The notes under the pieces were generated by a model that was not told the DNA's origin, did not search any database, and worked only from the letters and a program-made list of their open reading frames with translations. Shown here piece after piece: positions 19,629-30,575 of a stretch of 59,172 nt of DNA. Both the position numbers and the translations under genes were made by a program. Source of the DNA: an uncultured Alphaproteobacteria bacterium (GTDB taxonomy: Bacteria > Pseudomonadota > Alphaproteobacteria > Rhodobacterales > Rhodobacteraceae); assembly GCA_902581005.1 (NCBI GenBank), contig CACHMT010000008.1, positions 1 through 59,172 of the forward strand, in the 5' to 3' direction. Every line of letters begins with the position of its first letter. Positions within the stretch are counted from its first letter, which is position 1.

Positions 19629-22604
19629 ATGAATAAAATGGACTCTAAAAACTCTAAAAAAGCGGAAGACATCCTTAATGGAGGAAACTCTAGGTATCTT
19701 GAGTATCTACAAAATATGTATCTTAAAGACCCTAAATCGGTAGATCAATCATGGTCATCTTTTTTTAAAACAAGCGATACTTCAGCTGAGAAAGCATCAT
19801 GGTCCAGAAGTGATTGGCCTGTAGATCAAAAGCAAGATTTTGGTATACAAGATAATAGCTTTTGGAGTTCACAATCTACAGAAGCATTAGAAGAAAAAAT
19901 TTTAGCATATTCGGAAAAATCTGATTTCTTCAAAAGTACAGATAACTTGAAAGAAAAAGTGATAGATAGTTTAAGAGCTCTTATGATTATTAGAGCTTTC
20001 AGAATAAGAGGCCATTTAAAAGCAAAGCTTGACCCACTTGAAATCAATAGCCTTTCATATCATCCGGAACTGGATCCGAAAAACTATGGTTTTTCTGAAG
20101 AAGATATGGAGAGAGATATATATATTGATAATGTATTGGGATTGGAAGTTGCTTCAATGAGTGAGATTATGTCTCTACTTGAAAGAACCTATTGTGGAAC
20201 CTTTGCCCTTCAGTATATGCATATTTCAAACCCGGAACAGTCAGCTTGGCTGAAGGAACGTATTGAAGGACTGGGTAAAGAAATACAATTCACAGAAGAG
20301 GGACGAAAAGCTATATTAAACAAGCTAATAGAAGCTGAAGGGTTTGAAAAATTTCTTCACGTTAAATATACAGGAACAAAAAGGTTTGGATTGGATGGGG
20401 GAGAATCCCTAATTCCTGCTATGGAGCAAATAATAAAGAGAGGCGGAAATTTAGGAGTTAAGGAGATTGTTATAGGTATGCCTCACAGAGGAAGATTATC
20501 AATACTAGCTAATGTGATGAGCAAGCCTTTTAAAGCGATTTTTAACGAGTTCCAAGGTGGGAGCTATAAACCCGAAGATGTTGATGGCTCCGGTGATGTA
20601 AAATATCATTTGGGTGCTTCGTCTGACCGAGAGTTTGATGGTAACAAAGTGCATTTATCTCTAACGGCCAATCCTTCTCACTTAGAGGCTGTTAATCCCG
20701 TCGTATTAGGAAAAGTAAGGGCAAAGCAAGAGCAGCTCAACGATAAAGAAAGAGAAAAGGTTCTACCTGTTTTGCTTCATGGGGATGCAGCTTTTGCAGG
20801 CCAAGGTATCGTTGCTGAATGCTTTGGTCTTTCCGGTCTGAAAGGACATCGCACAGGCGGCACTATCCATATCGTCGTCAATAATCAAATTGGTTTCACG
20901 ACCGCACCTCTCTATTCAAGGTCATCACCATACCCAACAGATATTGCGCTGATGGTGGAAGCACCAATTTTCCATGTTAATGGCGATGATCCGGAAGCGG
21001 TAGTTCACGCTGCGAAAGTGGCCACAGAGTTCAGACAAAAATTTAAGAAAGACGTTGTGATTGATATTTTTTGCTACCGACGTTTTGGGCATAATGAAGG
21101 TGATGAGCCTATGTTTACCCAACCTATCATGTACAAAAAAATTAAAACCCATCCGACCGCTCTTGAATTATACGCCAGAAAGCTGGAGGCAGAAGGAATA
21201 CTAAGAGATGGTGAGTTGAACAAGTTAAAATCAAATTTTCAAAGCTTTTTAAATGACGAGTTTGAAGCAGGAAAAAACTACAAACCGAATAAGGCTGACT
21301 GGCTTGATGGAAGGTGGTCAGGGCTTACTAAGCGACCGGACAACTACGAAAGGGGAAAAACCTCCATAAAGAAGGATGTGTTTAAAAAAATATCGAAGGT
21401 ACTAACAACCGTCCCAAATAATTTCAATATACACAAAACAGTGTCCAGAATGATAGAAAATAAAAAGGATACCTTAAACAAAGGAAGAGGTATTGACTGG
21501 GCAACGGCTGAAGCGCTTGCATTTGGCTCTTTGTTAAATGAGGGGTTTTCGGTTAGGCTGTCTGGCCAAGATTCGAAAAGAGGTACTTTTTCCCAGCGGC
21601 ATTCCGCAATTATAGATCAAGAGACTGAAGAACGTTTCTATCCTCTTTACAATATAACACAAAATTCTATTGAGTTTGGTGTGTCTAAAATAGGTGGCAA
21701 ATTGGATATTAGTCAAAAAACCCAATTTGAGGTGATTGACTCCATGTTATCCGAGTACGCTGTCTTGGGTTATGAGTATGGGTACTCTCTTGCGGAACCG
21801 AATTGCTTAACTCTGTGGGAAGCTCAGTTTGGAGATTTTGTCAATGGGGCACAGATTATGATAGATCAATTTATATCCTCAGGAGAAAAAAAATGGTTGA
21901 GAATGTCTGGGCTTGTAATGCTACTTCCTCACGGTTATGAAGGTCAAGGGCCAGAGCACTCTTCTGCTAGATTAGAAAGATTTCTTCAGGCATGTGCAGA
22001 AGAAAATTGGATAGTGGCTAATGTTTCGACTCCGGCAAACTATTTCCATATTTTGAGACGGCAAATGCATAGGCATTTTCGAAAACCGCTTGTCATAATG
22101 ACACCAAAATCATTGCTGAGAAATAAACTAGCAGTAAGTTCATTGAAAGATTTTACAAATGGCTCGAGTTTCCACAGAATTCTCAAAGATGATGCCGAAA
22201 CATCGAGTGACTTTAAGCTTACTGAAGACAGTAAAATTAAAAAAGTAGTTATATGCTCGGGAAAAATTTACTACGAGCTATTTTTGGAAAGAAACAAGAG
22301 AAATCTAAAAGATGTGTATTTACTTAGACTCGAACAGTTGTATCCTTTTCCCTCACAATCGATGATTAAGGAGTTATCACGTTTTGAAAACGCGAAAATA
22401 GCTTGGTGCCAAGAAGAGCCACGGAACCAGGGAGGATGGTTTTTCGTAGATCCAATACTGGAGATGATTTTAGGTCATGTAGGCCATAACTCTGGCAGGG
22501 CTGATTATGCTGGACGACAGTCCGCTGCTTCACCAGCAACCGGTTTAGCAAAGCAGCACATTGAACAGCAGGAAAAACTGATTGATCAAGCTTTAGAGGT
22601 TTAA
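19629..22604 (+). CDS. sucA: 2-oxoglutarate dehydrogenase E1 component
   Basis: A 991-residue thiamine-diphosphate enzyme, normal for SucA. The N-terminal E2-binding region reads [20 protein letters not shown] (about 23-42). The core contains [16 protein letters not shown], the ThDP/Mg2+ site GDAAFAGQG and the histidine-rich [13 protein letters not shown] late segment, [10 protein letters not shown], is also typical. It decarboxylates 2-oxoglutarate and passes succinyl groups to SucB. It starts 66 bases after sucD. The first ATG (19629) and a second one three codons later are both possible because no clear ribosome binding site is seen. Confidence 0.97.
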   Translation: MNKMDSKNSKKAEDILNGGNSRYLEYLQNMYLKDPKSVDQSWSSFFKTSDTSAEKASWSRSDWPVDQKQDFGIQDNSFWSSQSTEALEEKILAYSEKSDFFKSTDNLKEKVIDSLRALMIIRAFRIRGHLKAKLDPLEINSLSYHPELDPKNYGFSEEDMERDIYIDNVLGLEVASMSEIMSLLERTYCGTFALQYMHISNPEQSAWLKERIEGLGKEIQFTEEGRKAILNKLIEAEGFEKFLHVKYTGTKRFGLDGGESLIPAMEQIIKRGGNLGVKEIVIGMPHRGRLSILANVMSKPFKAIFNEFQGGSYKPEDVDGSGDVKYHLGASSDREFDGNKVHLSLTANPSHLEAVNPVVLGKVRAKQEQLNDKEREKVLPVLLHGDAAFAGQGIVAECFGLSGLKGHRTGGTIHIVVNNQIGFTTAPLYSRSSPYPTDIALMVEAPIFHVNGDDPEAVVHAAKVATEFRQKFKKDVVIDIFCYRRFGHNEGDEPMFTQPIMYKKIKTHPTALELYARKLEAEGILRDGELNKLKSNFQSFLNDEFEAGKNYKPNKADWLDGRWSGLTKRPDNYERGKTSIKKDVFKKISKVLTTVPNNFNIHKTVSRMIENKKDTLNKGRGIDWATAEALAFGSLLNEGFSVRLSGQDSKRGTFSQRHSAIIDQETEERFYPLYNITQNSIEFGVSKIGGKLDISQKTQFEVIDSMLSEYAVLGYEYGYSLAEPNCLTLWEAQFGDFVNGAQIMIDQFISSGEKKWLRMSGLVMLLPHGYEGQGPEHSSARLERFLQACAEENWIVANVSTPANYFHILRRQMHRHFRKPLVIMTPKSLLRNKLAVSSLKDFTNGSSFHRILKDDAETSSDFKLTEDSKIKKVVICSGKIYYELFLERNKRNLKDVYLLRLEQLYPFPSQSMIKELSRFENAKIAWCQEEPRNQGGWFFVDPILEMILGHVGHNSGRADYAGRQSAASPATGLAKQHIEQQEKLIDQALEV

Positions 22605-22626
22605 GGCGTTACTTAAGGGGGTTATA

Positions 22627-23790
22627 ATGATAGAGTTGAAAGTTCCTACATTAGGTGAAAGTGTAACCGAGGCAACTGTTGGAACTTGGTTCAAGAAGGC
22701 CGGCGACAACGTAGCAGTTGATGAAATGATATGCGAACTCGAAACAGATAAAGTCACTATCGAAGTACCAAGTACTATAGACGGTGTTGTGTCAAAAATT
22801 ATAGTCAAGGAAGGGGAGACAGTAGAGTTAGATGCAATACTAGCTATATTAGAGGAACGCGCAGCAGAAGCAGACAAGAATGAAATATCACATAATAAAA
22901 CCGGCGAAAAAAATATTGCTGAAGAAACGAAAAGTGTAAAAAATGCTCCCTCTGCAGAAAAGATCATGAAGGAAAAAAATATTGATCCGAGCTCCTTGAA
23001 AGGCTCTGGCAGAGACGGTCGGATTATGAAAGAGGACGTCATGAGCTTGCCAAATAATCAAAATATAAAGACAAGCCTAACGCCTTCAATGGGATCAGAA
23101 GAAAAAGTAAAAATGACGAGATTAAGACAAACAATAGCTCGAAGGCTTAAAGAATCTCAAAATACTGCTGCGATGCTGACAACATACAATGAAGCAGATA
23201 TGACAGCTATTCTAAGAATAAGAAGTGAATTTAAGGATCAATTCTTGTCAAAACACGGGGTTAAACTAGGGTTTATGTCATTTTTTGTAAAAGCTTGCTG
23301 TAAAGCTCTAGAAGAAGTACCCGAGGTTAATGCCCAAATAGATGGGGACTACATAATATACAAAAAATACGTAAATATGGGAGTAGCGGTAGGAACAGAT
23401 AACGGTTTAGTTGTACCGGTTTTAAAAAATGCTGATGCCATGAGCTTTTCTGATATAGAAAAGGAAATTAATAAGATGGGCTTACTAGCAAGAGATGGCA
23501 AGCTATCTATGGCAGATATGACTGGTGGAACTTTCACTATATCTAACGGCGGTATATATGGATCTCTGATGTCCTCGCCTATTCTAAATTCACCTGAGTC
23601 AGGTATACTTGGAATGCATAAAATTCAAGAAAGACCGATGGCTATTGATGGAAAAATTGAGATACGGCCTATGATGTATCTTGCCCTGAGTTATGACCAT
23701 CGTATTGTAGATGGAAAGGGTGCTGTTACATTTCTAGTCAGGGTAAAAGAAAACTTGGAAGATCCACGTCGATTGTTGATTGATCTATAA
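22627..23790 (+). CDS. sucB: 2-oxoglutarate dehydrogenase E2 component (dihydrolipoyl succinyltransferase)
   Basis: A 387-residue core subunit. The lipoyl domain (about 1-77) carries the lipoylated Lys42 in [14 protein letters not shown] short linker leads to an E1/E3-binding domain (about 105-138), and the catalytic domain runs to the end. The catalytic His358 and Asp362 lie in [11 protein letters not shown]. The linkers are shorter than in many homologues. A strong AAGGGGG precedes the ATG. It follows sucA by 22 bases and is followed by lpdA. Confidence 0.96.
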   Translation: MIELKVPTLGESVTEATVGTWFKKAGDNVAVDEMICELETDKVTIEVPSTIDGVVSKIIVKEGETVELDAILAILEERAAEADKNEISHNKTGEKNIAEETKSVKNAPSAEKIMKEKNIDPSSLKGSGRDGRIMKEDVMSLPNNQNIKTSLTPSMGSEEKVKMTRLRQTIARRLKESQNTAAMLTTYNEADMTAILRIRSEFKDQFLSKHGVKLGFMSFFVKACCKALEEVPEVNAQIDGDYIIYKKYVNMGVAVGTDNGLVVPVLKNADAMSFSDIEKEINKMGLLARDGKLSMADMTGGTFTISNGGIYGSLMSSPILNSPESGILGMHKIQERPMAIDGKIEIRPMMYLALSYDHRIVDGKGAVTFLVRVKENLEDPRRLLIDL

Positions 23791-23811
23791 ATTTTAAATT
23801 AAGGATTTCAA

Positions 23812-25200
23812 ATGGAAAAATTCGATGCGATAGTTATTGGCAGTGGCCCAGGCGGATATGTGTGTGCGATAAAACTTGCGCAGCTCGGAATAAAAGTTGC
23901 TTGTGTTGAAGGGAATACTTCACTTGGAGGTACTTGTTTAAATGTAGGATGTATTCCATCAAAAGCACTACTAAATGCTTCCCACAACTATCACAACTCA
24001 TTAGAAAATTTTTCTAAAATGGGAATAGAGGTAGATCCACCCGTTGTGAATTGGAGTAAAATGCTCAGCTATAAAGAGAGTATGATAAAAGATAATACTA
24101 AGGGGATAGAGTACCTATTTAAAAAAAATAAAATTACTTTAATAAATGGTTGGGCAAGCTTTATCGATCAAAATACAATCAGTGTTGATAATAAAAATTT
24201 TAAGGCTAACTATTTCGTTATTGCTACTGGCGCCGAAGCTTCCAATTTAAAGAACATTGAATTTGACGAACAAATGATCGTGTCTTCAACCGGTGCATTG
24301 GAATTAAAGAAAATCCCAAAAAAAATGATAATTGTTGGTGCAGGTGTTATTGGTTTGGAAATGGGTTCGATATACAGTCGACTTGGGACCGAAGTAACGG
24401 TTGTGGAATTCTTTGATAAAGTTTTAAATGGAATGGACCATGATATATCAAAAAACTTTAAATCTATATTGCAAAAACAGGGTTTTAAGTTCCACTTGAA
24501 TAGCTCTGTTTCGACGATAACAAAAGAAAAAAAAGGCGTGAAAGTTACTTTTAAGCAAGTAGCGTCCGATGATCAAAAAGAATTATCTGCGGATGTCGTT
24601 TTAGTGGCTACGGGAAGAAAACCTTTTACTAAAAACCTCAAACTTGAAAACATCGGAGTGGAGTTGAACCCTAAAGGGCAAATTGAAACTGATAGCAATT
24701 GGAGAACTACTGCAAAAAATATATTTGCTATAGGTGATGTGACATCAGGACCAATGCTAGCTCACAAAGCAGAAGAAGAAGGTATAGCCGTTGCTGAAAT
24801 AGTCGCGGGACAAGCTGGACACGTGAATTTTCAAGTAATACCGAGCGTTGTTTATACTGATCCAGAGGTTGCTTCGGTTGGCAAAACAGAAAATGAATTA
24901 AAGGAAGAAGGTATACAAGTAAAAGTTGGAAAATTTTCATTTATGGGTAATGGCCGTGCAAAGACAGTTTTTTCTAGTAACGGTTTTGTAAAAATAATAG
25001 CTGACTCAAATAATGATAGAATTCTAGGAGCTCACATTATAGGGCCTGCTGCCGGTGATCTTATCCATGAAGTATGCATGGCGATGGAATTTGGTGCGAG
25101 CACCGAAGATTTAGCAAGGACGTGCCATGCACACCCAACTTTTTCAGAGGCCGTACGCGAGGCTGCACTTGCTTGCGGGCTTGGTGCAATTCACTCTTAA
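23812..25200 (+). CDS. lpdA: Dihydrolipoyl dehydrogenase (E3)
   Basis: A 462-residue FAD flavoprotein that reoxidises lipoyl groups with NAD+. It has the FAD fold GSGPGGY (10-16), the redox disulfide Cys42-Cys47 in [13 protein letters not shown], a second dinucleotide site [11 protein letters not shown] (about 175-185) and the C-terminal His-Glu pair in HAHPTFSEA. Its position after sucAB marks it as the E3 of the 2-oxoglutarate complex. It may also serve pyruvate dehydrogenase or the glycine cleavage system. Confidence 0.96.
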   Translation: MEKFDAIVIGSGPGGYVCAIKLAQLGIKVACVEGNTSLGGTCLNVGCIPSKALLNASHNYHNSLENFSKMGIEVDPPVVNWSKMLSYKESMIKDNTKGIEYLFKKNKITLINGWASFIDQNTISVDNKNFKANYFVIATGAEASNLKNIEFDEQMIVSSTGALELKKIPKKMIIVGAGVIGLEMGSIYSRLGTEVTVVEFFDKVLNGMDHDISKNFKSILQKQGFKFHLNSSVSTITKEKKGVKVTFKQVASDDQKELSADVVLVATGRKPFTKNLKLENIGVELNPKGQIETDSNWRTTAKNIFAIGDVTSGPMLAHKAEEEGIAVAEIVAGQAGHVNFQVIPSVVYTDPEVASVGKTENELKEEGIQVKVGKFSFMGNGRAKTVFSSNGFVKIIADSNNDRILGAHIIGPAAGDLIHEVCMAMEFGASTEDLARTCHAHPTFSEAVREAALACGLGAIHS

Positions 25201-25288
25201 TATTTAAAACTCTGTATTTAATTTCTTGCAAATCATTTAACAAACATTTATCAACATCCAAGGCAATAAACAGCTAGGAGAGAAGGTA

Positions 25289-25633
25289 ATGGCAAAAGAA
25301 GAATGGGGGACAAAAAGAATTTGTCCAGAGACTGGTAAACGCTTTTATGATCTTAATAATAGTCCTGTGATAAGCCCTTATACCGGCAAAGAACTTATAC
25401 TTGATAAATCTTCATCTGAAAAAACTAAGGTAACAAAAAAAAGCGAAGAAAATATAAATGATGGAAAGTTTGAGGAGTCAGAAGAGTTATTGACTATGGA
25501 GGATGATCTCATATTAGATGAGGGGGAAGATTCATCCGAATTAGATGATGAGCTTTTAGAAGAGGACGATCAGGATACAGTTCCATTGGAAGAGATTACC
25601 GATGTAGCGTCTTCAGACAGCGAAGAAAACTAA
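25289..25633 (+). CDS. TIGR02300 family protein
   Basis: A 114-residue protein of unknown function from a family found in alphaproteobacteria. The conserved N-terminal part reads AKEEWGTKRICPETGKRFYD and then N-x-x-PV-SPYTG. Many homologues carry two CxxC pairs here, whereas this one keeps only the first Cys (CPETG). It may therefore not bind zinc in the usual way. Residues from about 65 on are strongly acidic and low in complexity. The ribosome binding site AGGAG is clear. Confidence 0.82.
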   Translation: MAKEEWGTKRICPETGKRFYDLNNSPVISPYTGKELILDKSSSEKTKVTKKSEENINDGKFEESEELLTMEDDLILDEGEDSSELDDELLEEDDQDTVPLEEITDVASSDSEEN

Positions 25634-25678
25634 TTTTAAACTAATTGTTTTAGTGTTAAACTTTGACAAAAAGAAAAA

Positions 25679-25753
<75 letters not shown>

Positions 25754-25754
<1 letters not shown>

Positions 25755-26068
25755 TGAATAAAATGAAACAAGCGCGTTTTGAAAAAGTAGAGCTCAATCA
25801 AATTTTACAACTTTATGGTGTAATGGTATCACAGGGGCTATGGAAAGATTACAGCATCTCTTTTTTGAAAGAATTTGTGGTTTTTTCTGTTTACAGAAAA
25901 AATTCTGATTGGGCTCTCTTTAGTATTAAGAAAACACCCAAAAATTCAAAATACGGAAGATTGTATTCCTTAGTAGCAATGGATGGAAGGATACTAAAAT
26001 GCTCCAATGATTTAAAATCCACTCTTAGAGTATTAAGACATAAAGAACTTAAACTGAATTTAGTCTAG
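25754..26068 (+). CDS. DUF2794 family protein
   Basis: A 104-residue alphaproteobacterial protein of unknown function. The conserved core runs from LNQILQLYGVMVSQGLWKDY (about 13-32) through AVFSV-like FVVFSVYRK to a C-terminal STLRVLRHKELKL. The ATG at 25754 uses the last A of the upstream tRNA; a second in-frame ATG at 25763 (MKQARFEKVE) avoids the overlap. Starts further upstream would lie inside the tRNA and are rejected. Processing of the tRNA 3' end would leave this message with almost no leader. Confidence 0.82.
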
Positions 26069-26077
26069 GAACAAATA

Positions 26078-27664
26078 ATGCGAGACTTTCAAAAACCTGA
26101 ACGCTCTGAAGTATTTTCATCAAACGGAATGATAGCTACTTCTCACCCTCTAGCTGCTAAAATAGGGCTTGATGCTATGAGTAAAGGAGGAAATGCAATC
26201 GATGCAGCTATTACTAGTGCCCTTATGCTGGTTTTATGTGAACCACAGTCTACTGGACTCTTTGGCGATGCATTTGCAATTATTAAATCAAAAAAAACTA
26301 AACGCATTATTGGTTTAAATGGGTCTGGCAGGTCACCAATAAATCTGTCTAGTGACACTTTGCTGTCAGAAAGTATGGAAAAGGTTCCTTTAAACAGCGC
26401 CCACTCTGTTACTGTTCCAGGTGCAGTATCACTATTTGAAGAGGTTGCGAATAAATTTGGTAATTTAGGTTTAAAAGAGCTATGTACCCAACCAATAAAA
26501 TATGCTGAAGAAGGTGTGGTAGTCAGCCCCCGTGTTGCGTTTGACTGGGAGACTCACAGAGAAAAGCTCATTGGATCCTCTGAGAAATTTTATCTTAATT
26601 CTGGGAATCCATATAGAGCTGGTTCTTTATTTAGGGCACCTATGCAGGCGGAAGTATTAAGACAAATAGCAGCTCAGGGCTCAAAGGGATTTTATCAGTC
26701 GGATATTACAATTGATCTTGTGAATTCTTTAAGGGAGTTAGGCGGAGTACATACCCTTGCTGATTTCGAAGATGTTAGTGTTCAATATGTCGATCCAATA
26801 TATGCAGAACTTAAAGATGGAAGTACATTAATCGAGTTGCCTCCAAATGGACAGGGTATAACTGCTATAATGATGAAAAAATTAATGGAATTATGTCATA
26901 TTGAGCGATTTAAAGCTGACTCGTTTGAAAGAGTTCATTTAGAGGCCGAAATAGCAAAAATAGCATATTCTGCGAGAAATAATTTTATTGGAGATCCAGA
27001 TTTTACAAAAATTAAACAAAATATATTTACAGATGAAACATATTTAAAACAATTATCTAAAGAGATCTCTTTAGGAGAATTATTTAGCGACAATCTCGAA
27101 GACGATTTTTTTATGCGAAATAAAGATACTGTCTTAATATGTGCAGCTGATAATGAGGGAAACGCTATATCTCTTATTTTCTCAACTTTCCATGCATTTG
27201 GTTCAGGCTTATGCTCTAGAAAGTATGGACTGCTTTTTCATAATCGTGGAGCTGGCTTTACTTTAAAGAAAAATCACCCAAATGAATTATTAGGTGGCAA
27301 AAGACCCTTACATACAATAATCCCTGCTATTCTGGAAGAAAAAAACGGGAGCATAATGCCATTTGGGGTTATGGGTGGGCAATACCAAGCTAATGGCCAT
27401 GCAAGAATTCTCAGTAATATAAAAGACTATGGCATGGAATTTCAAGAGTCCTTAAACTTCCCTAGAAGCTTTTATTTTGATGGTGTATTGAACTTGGAGA
27501 GAGGTTACCCAAAAGCTACAAGAGAAAAACTATACGAAATGGGTTATAAAATAGAGGATGCAACTATCCCCCTAGGAGGTGCGCAATTGGTACGATTTGA
27601 CTCTTCTGGTGTACTTATAGGGGCATCGGACCCTAGAAAAGACGGATGTGCTCTGGGATATTAG
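26078..27664 (+). CDS. Gamma-glutamyltransferase-like Ntn hydrolase
   Basis: A 528-residue gamma-glutamyltransferase-family protein, expected to self-cleave into large and small subunits. The candidate N-terminal nucleophile of the small subunit is Thr351 in NKDTVLICAAD. Classical enzymes have Thr-Thr-His here, whereas YwrD-like members have Thr-Val. No signal peptide is visible, so it is probably cytoplasmic. The late segment PLHTIIPAIL and the glycine-rich GVMGGQYQANGH fit the family. Substrates may be glutathione or another gamma-glutamyl or acylated compound. Confidence 0.85.
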   Translation: MRDFQKPERSEVFSSNGMIATSHPLAAKIGLDAMSKGGNAIDAAITSALMLVLCEPQSTGLFGDAFAIIKSKKTKRIIGLNGSGRSPINLSSDTLLSESMEKVPLNSAHSVTVPGAVSLFEEVANKFGNLGLKELCTQPIKYAEEGVVVSPRVAFDWETHREKLIGSSEKFYLNSGNPYRAGSLFRAPMQAEVLRQIAAQGSKGFYQSDITIDLVNSLRELGGVHTLADFEDVSVQYVDPIYAELKDGSTLIELPPNGQGITAIMMKKLMELCHIERFKADSFERVHLEAEIAKIAYSARNNFIGDPDFTKIKQNIFTDETYLKQLSKEISLGELFSDNLEDDFFMRNKDTVLICAADNEGNAISLIFSTFHAFGSGLCSRKYGLLFHNRGAGFTLKKNHPNELLGGKRPLHTIIPAILEEKNGSIMPFGVMGGQYQANGHARILSNIKDYGMEFQESLNFPRSFYFDGVLNLERGYPKATREKLYEMGYKIEDATIPLGGAQLVRFDSSGVLIGASDPRKDGCALGY

Positions 27665-27671
27665 TTAGCCA

Positions 27672-27998
27672 TTAATGCATTATATCGGATAAAAGATATC
27701 TCCCCTCGGACAAGCTGCCGAATAGTTGCTTAACCTCAGGGTGCCCGATTGGTTCTCCACTGTCATCGTAGAGTAAGTTTTGTTCAGACACGTAGGCGAT
27801 ATAATAGCTTGAATCGTTCTCAGCCAAGAGATGGTAAAATGGTTGATCTTTTTTAGGTCGATGATTTTCTGGGATAGAGTTCCACCATTCTTCCGTATTA
27901 TCAAAAGTGGGATCTACATCAAATATAACTCCTCTAAAGGGATGTATTCGATGCTTCACAACCTCGCCTATTGAAAATTTTGCATTTCTGTTAATCAT
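27672..27998 (-). CDS. hspQ: Heat shock protein HspQ
   Basis: A 108-residue protein of the HspQ/YccV hemimethylated-DNA-binding-like family. In E. coli HspQ is a specificity factor for Lon protease and binds hemimethylated DNA. The conserved blocks KFSIGEVVKHRIHPFRGVIF (about 7-26), then the DP-x-F motif and QPFYHLLAE (about 52-60), are clear. It is convergent with the gamma-glutamyltransferase-like gene, with a 7-base gap and no terminator seen between them. Confidence 0.92.
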   Translation of the reverse strand: MINRNAKFSIGEVVKHRIHPFRGVIFDVDPTFDNTEEWWNSIPENHRPKKDQPFYHLLAENDSSYYIAYVSEQNLLYDDSGEPIGHPEVKQLFGSLSEGRYLLSDIMH

Positions 27999-28109
27999 TT
28001 CTAACCTTTTTGACCAAAACCTTTGACTTTTAAATAATCGAATTTAAAAAAGTTGCAAGTGGTACAATTAATAATAAATTAACTAGCAATCCAAATACAA
28101 TAACTTTCT

Positions 28110-28685
28110 ATGCTTAAAAAAACTTTTTTCATTTTTATTGTTTTCAATTACCTCATCATATCTGGCTGTATGAATGTTCCAAAGAATCAGGGAGACGCAT
28201 GCTCAATAATAAAGCAGAAGAAAAGCTGGAGATCTGCGTTAAAGAAAACTGAAAGAAAATGGGGGGTCAGCCCAGGTATGCAACTTGCATTTATAAAAAC
28301 AGAATCTAATTTCAGACCGACTGCTCGCACTCAAAGGAAGTATTTTCTCGGGCTCATTCCCTCAGGTAGGATTTCATCAGCCTACGGATATTCTCAAGCA
28401 CTTGATGGAACGTGGAAAGAATACAAAAAAAGCACTGGACACAAATACCATAGAAGATCTAATTTCGCACACTCAACAAACTTTATCGGATGGTATATAA
28501 ATAAATCTAATAGATTATTAGGAATATCAAAAAGTAATGCATATCTTCAATATCTTGCCTATCACCAAGGTCAGGCAGGATTTAAAACAGGAGCCTACAA
28601 AACTAAAAAAGCTCTGTTAGAAGTGGCAAAAAAAACAGCACTTAGTAAAAAAATATTCGATAGGCAACTTAAAAAGTGTATGTAG
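28110..28685 (+). CDS. Lytic transglycosylase-like SLT-domain lipoprotein
   Basis: A 191-residue protein with a lipoprotein signal (hydrophobic residues about 5-18, lipobox ISGC with Cys20). It should be anchored in the outer membrane. The SLT-type fold is indicated by LAFIKTESNFRPTA (about 59-72), whose Glu is the expected catalytic acid. The AYGYSQALDGTWKEYKK segment (about 91-107) and the later YLAYHQGQAGF also fit. It would cleave peptidoglycan glycan strands. It is not part of the atp operon, because a promoter lies in the gap. Confidence 0.82.
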   Translation: MLKKTFFIFIVFNYLIISGCMNVPKNQGDACSIIKQKKSWRSALKKTERKWGVSPGMQLAFIKTESNFRPTARTQRKYFLGLIPSGRISSAYGYSQALDGTWKEYKKSTGHKYHRRSNFAHSTNFIGWYINKSNRLLGISKSNAYLQYLAYHQGQAGFKTGAYKTKKALLEVAKKTALSKKIFDRQLKKCM

Positions 28686-28699
28686 CTCTTAAATTAGGG

Positions 28700-28726
28700 T
28701 TGACTAGACTTACATGTGTTTATAAC
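28700..28726 (+). promoter_or_regulatory. Predicted promoter of the F0 ATP synthase operon
   Basis: TTGACT (28700-28705) and TATAAC (28721-28726) are separated by 15 bases, shorter than optimal. They lie between the SLT lipoprotein stop and the atpI ATG at 28763. The position supports the downstream atpI start over the longer reading frame at 28676. Confidence 0.38.
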
Positions 28727-28762
28727 GTTCATTTAGTTAAAAAAAACAAAGAAAAATTTATA

Positions 28763-29056
28763 ATGAAGGAATCCTCCAAAAAAGACAATTTGGATCAACT
28801 GGATAAAAAAATAGAGGAATTTAAGTCTAAAAAAGAGGAAAATAGACCCAAACGGCTGAAAGTTCAAAACGACGGATGGAGAATGGTAATTGAGCTTGTG
28901 ACAGGAATGGTTTTAGGGGTGAGCTTAGGAATGGCACTTGATTATATTGTAGGGAGTGAACCTATATTTTTGATAGTATTTTCTCTACTTGGCTTTATGG
29001 CTGGAGTTAAAACAATGATAGCTACAGCAAAAAAAATGAATGAAACAAATAACTGA
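28763..29056 (+). CDS. atpI: ATP synthase protein I (AtpI/AtpZ type)
   Basis: A 97-residue protein with a charged N-terminal half and two membrane helices (about 41-62 and 66-88). The glycine-rich first helix (VTGMVLGVSLGMALDYIVG) is typical of AtpI, an assembly factor for the c-ring. It is first in atpI-atpB-atpE-atpF'-atpF. The ATG at 28763 is preferred because the longer frame from 28676 runs back into the previous gene and over the predicted promoter. Sequence conservation is modest, so position helps the call. Confidence 0.85.
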   Translation: MKESSKKDNLDQLDKKIEEFKSKKEENRPKRLKVQNDGWRMVIELVTGMVLGVSLGMALDYIVGSEPIFLIVFSLLGFMAGVKTMIATAKKMNETNN

Positions 29057-29070
29057 TGATACATAAATAG

Positions 29071-29814
29071 ATGGAAAAACAATCGGCTTTTAATATTCAC
29101 CCTATGGATCAATTCATTATCGACCCTATTCTTACAGGAGACAGCTTGGAATGGTATTCTTTTACAAACCAAGCGTTATGGATGCTGATAAGTCTGGTGT
29201 CGATCTCATTCGTCTTTATTTACGGATCGCGAAAGCATCAGTTAGTGCCTGGTCGGCTACAATCTATTGCCGAGCTACTGTATTTCTTCATTAGAGATAT
29301 GATTATCGATATTGCAGGACAGGAAGGGCTGAGATACTTCCCTTATATATTTACACTTTTTATTCTAATATTGTTTGGGAACGTTCTAGGGCTATTACCT
29401 TATAGTTTTACCTACACCAGCCATATCGCCGTAACGGGGTTTCTTGCACTTTCCGTATTTATTGCTGTTACAATAATCGGATTTGTGAAAAATGGGCTTG
29501 GATTTTTGAGCCTGTTTTGGATAAGTAGTGCCCCTTTAGCTTTAAGGCCAATACTTCTTATAATAGAAGTGATATCATATTTTGTAAGACCCGTGAGCCA
29601 CTCTATCAGACTCGCCGGTAACATGATGGCTGGACACGCAGTGATAAAGGTATTTGCAGGCTTTGCTGGAGCATTGGGATTAGGCGCAATAGCCCCTATA
29701 TTCGCGATTACAGCAGTTTACGGTCTAGAAATGCTTGTTGTAGTGATACAGGCGTATGTATTTACTATATTAACTTGTGTTTATTTGAATGATGCTTTGC
29801 ATCCAGGTCACTAA
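29071..29814 (+). CDS. atpB: ATP synthase F0 subunit a
   Basis: A 247-residue membrane protein with five or more helices that forms the proton half-channels beside the c-ring. The essential Arg is Arg180 in the conserved [12 protein letters not shown] (about 178-189). The C-terminal helix carries the family's [16 protein letters not shown]. It follows atpI by 14 bases and precedes atpE by 27. Confidence 0.97.
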   Translation: MEKQSAFNIHPMDQFIIDPILTGDSLEWYSFTNQALWMLISLVSISFVFIYGSRKHQLVPGRLQSIAELLYFFIRDMIIDIAGQEGLRYFPYIFTLFILILFGNVLGLLPYSFTYTSHIAVTGFLALSVFIAVTIIGFVKNGLGFLSLFWISSAPLALRPILLIIEVISYFVRPVSHSIRLAGNMMAGHAVIKVFAGFAGALGLGAIAPIFAITAVYGLEMLVVVIQAYVFTILTCVYLNDALHPGH

Positions 29815-29841
29815 TTATAATTTTTTTAAAGGAGCAATATT

Positions 29842-30081
29842 ATGGTTGATGGAAACTTAGTAGAAATGGGAAAGCTTATAGGAGCAGGTCTCGCCTGTAC
29901 AGGAATGGGCGGGGCAGCGATAGGAGTTGGACACGTTGTAGGAAATTTCCTTTCAGGAGCACTAAGAAACCCAAGCGCTGCTTCTGGTCAGACCGCAACA
30001 ATGTTTATCGGTATTGCATTTGCAGAAGCCTTAGGAATTTTTAGCTTTTTAGTAGCATTACTGCTCATGTACGCGATGTAA
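29842..30081 (+). CDS. atpE: ATP synthase F0 subunit c
   Basis: A 79-residue hairpin of two membrane helices, of which several copies form the rotor ring. The ion-binding carboxylate is Glu62 in AFAEALGIF. The first helix has the glycine-rich [10 protein letters not shown], and the polar loop has the conserved R-N-P (42-44). The absence of a Gln in the first helix suggests proton rather than sodium coupling. A strong AAGGAG precedes the ATG. Confidence 0.97.
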   Translation: MVDGNLVEMGKLIGAGLACTGMGGAAIGVGHVVGNFLSGALRNPSAASGQTATMFIGIAFAEALGIFSFLVALLLMYAM

Positions 30082-30098
30082 TTAAATATTAACTCTTA

Positions 30099-30569
30099 AT
30101 GGCTTCGACTTCAGATAACAGCGCGGTGGGGATGCCTCAACTGGATTTCTCCACCTTCCCTAACCAAATATTTTGGTTGGTTGTTTTTTGTGTGGTGTTG
30201 TTCGCTATTGTAAAGTTCTTTATCATTCCACGGATGGAGGATATTTTTGCAAATCGACGAAAAATTATTGATGGAAATATAGCGAAAGCAGAAGAAATTA
30301 GGCTAAGAGTGAATGAGATTGAGAAACAGATTGAGGAGGAACTTCAAAAAGCCAAGTCTCAATGCGATGAAATTATGAGTACTAGTGGAAACAACATTAA
30401 AGAACAAATGGCCTTAGCATTAGAGGATAGTAAAATCGCCACTACTCAACTTATAAGTGAAGCAGAAGGCAGGTTGAAAGAGCTTAGAGATGGTTCCGAG
30501 GCTGCAATTGAAAAAATATCAGAAGAATTAGCATCAGAAATAATTAGTAAGATTTCCAGAGGAAAGTAG
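30099..30569 (+). CDS. atpG: ATP synthase F0 subunit b' (second b-type subunit)
   Basis: A 156-residue peripheral stalk protein. It has a membrane helix at about residues 23-43 (the segment after PQLDFSTFPNQIFWLV) and then a long charged coiled coil. Having both b' and b in one operon is normal in alphaproteobacteria, where they form a heterodimeric stator. The PQLDFSTFPNQ opening marks b' rather than b. It lies 17 bases after atpE and 6 before atpF. Confidence 0.92.
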   Translation: MASTSDNSAVGMPQLDFSTFPNQIFWLVVFCVVLFAIVKFFIIPRMEDIFANRRKIIDGNIAKAEEIRLRVNEIEKQIEEELQKAKSQCDEIMSTSGNNIKEQMALALEDSKIATTQLISEAEGRLKELRDGSEAAIEKISEELASEIISKISRGK

Positions 30570-30575
30570 TTTTAA

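Noticed and set aside
28676-28762. Longer start for atpI
   Set aside because: Runs back into the previous gene and over a likely promoter; the extra 29 residues lack AtpI features.
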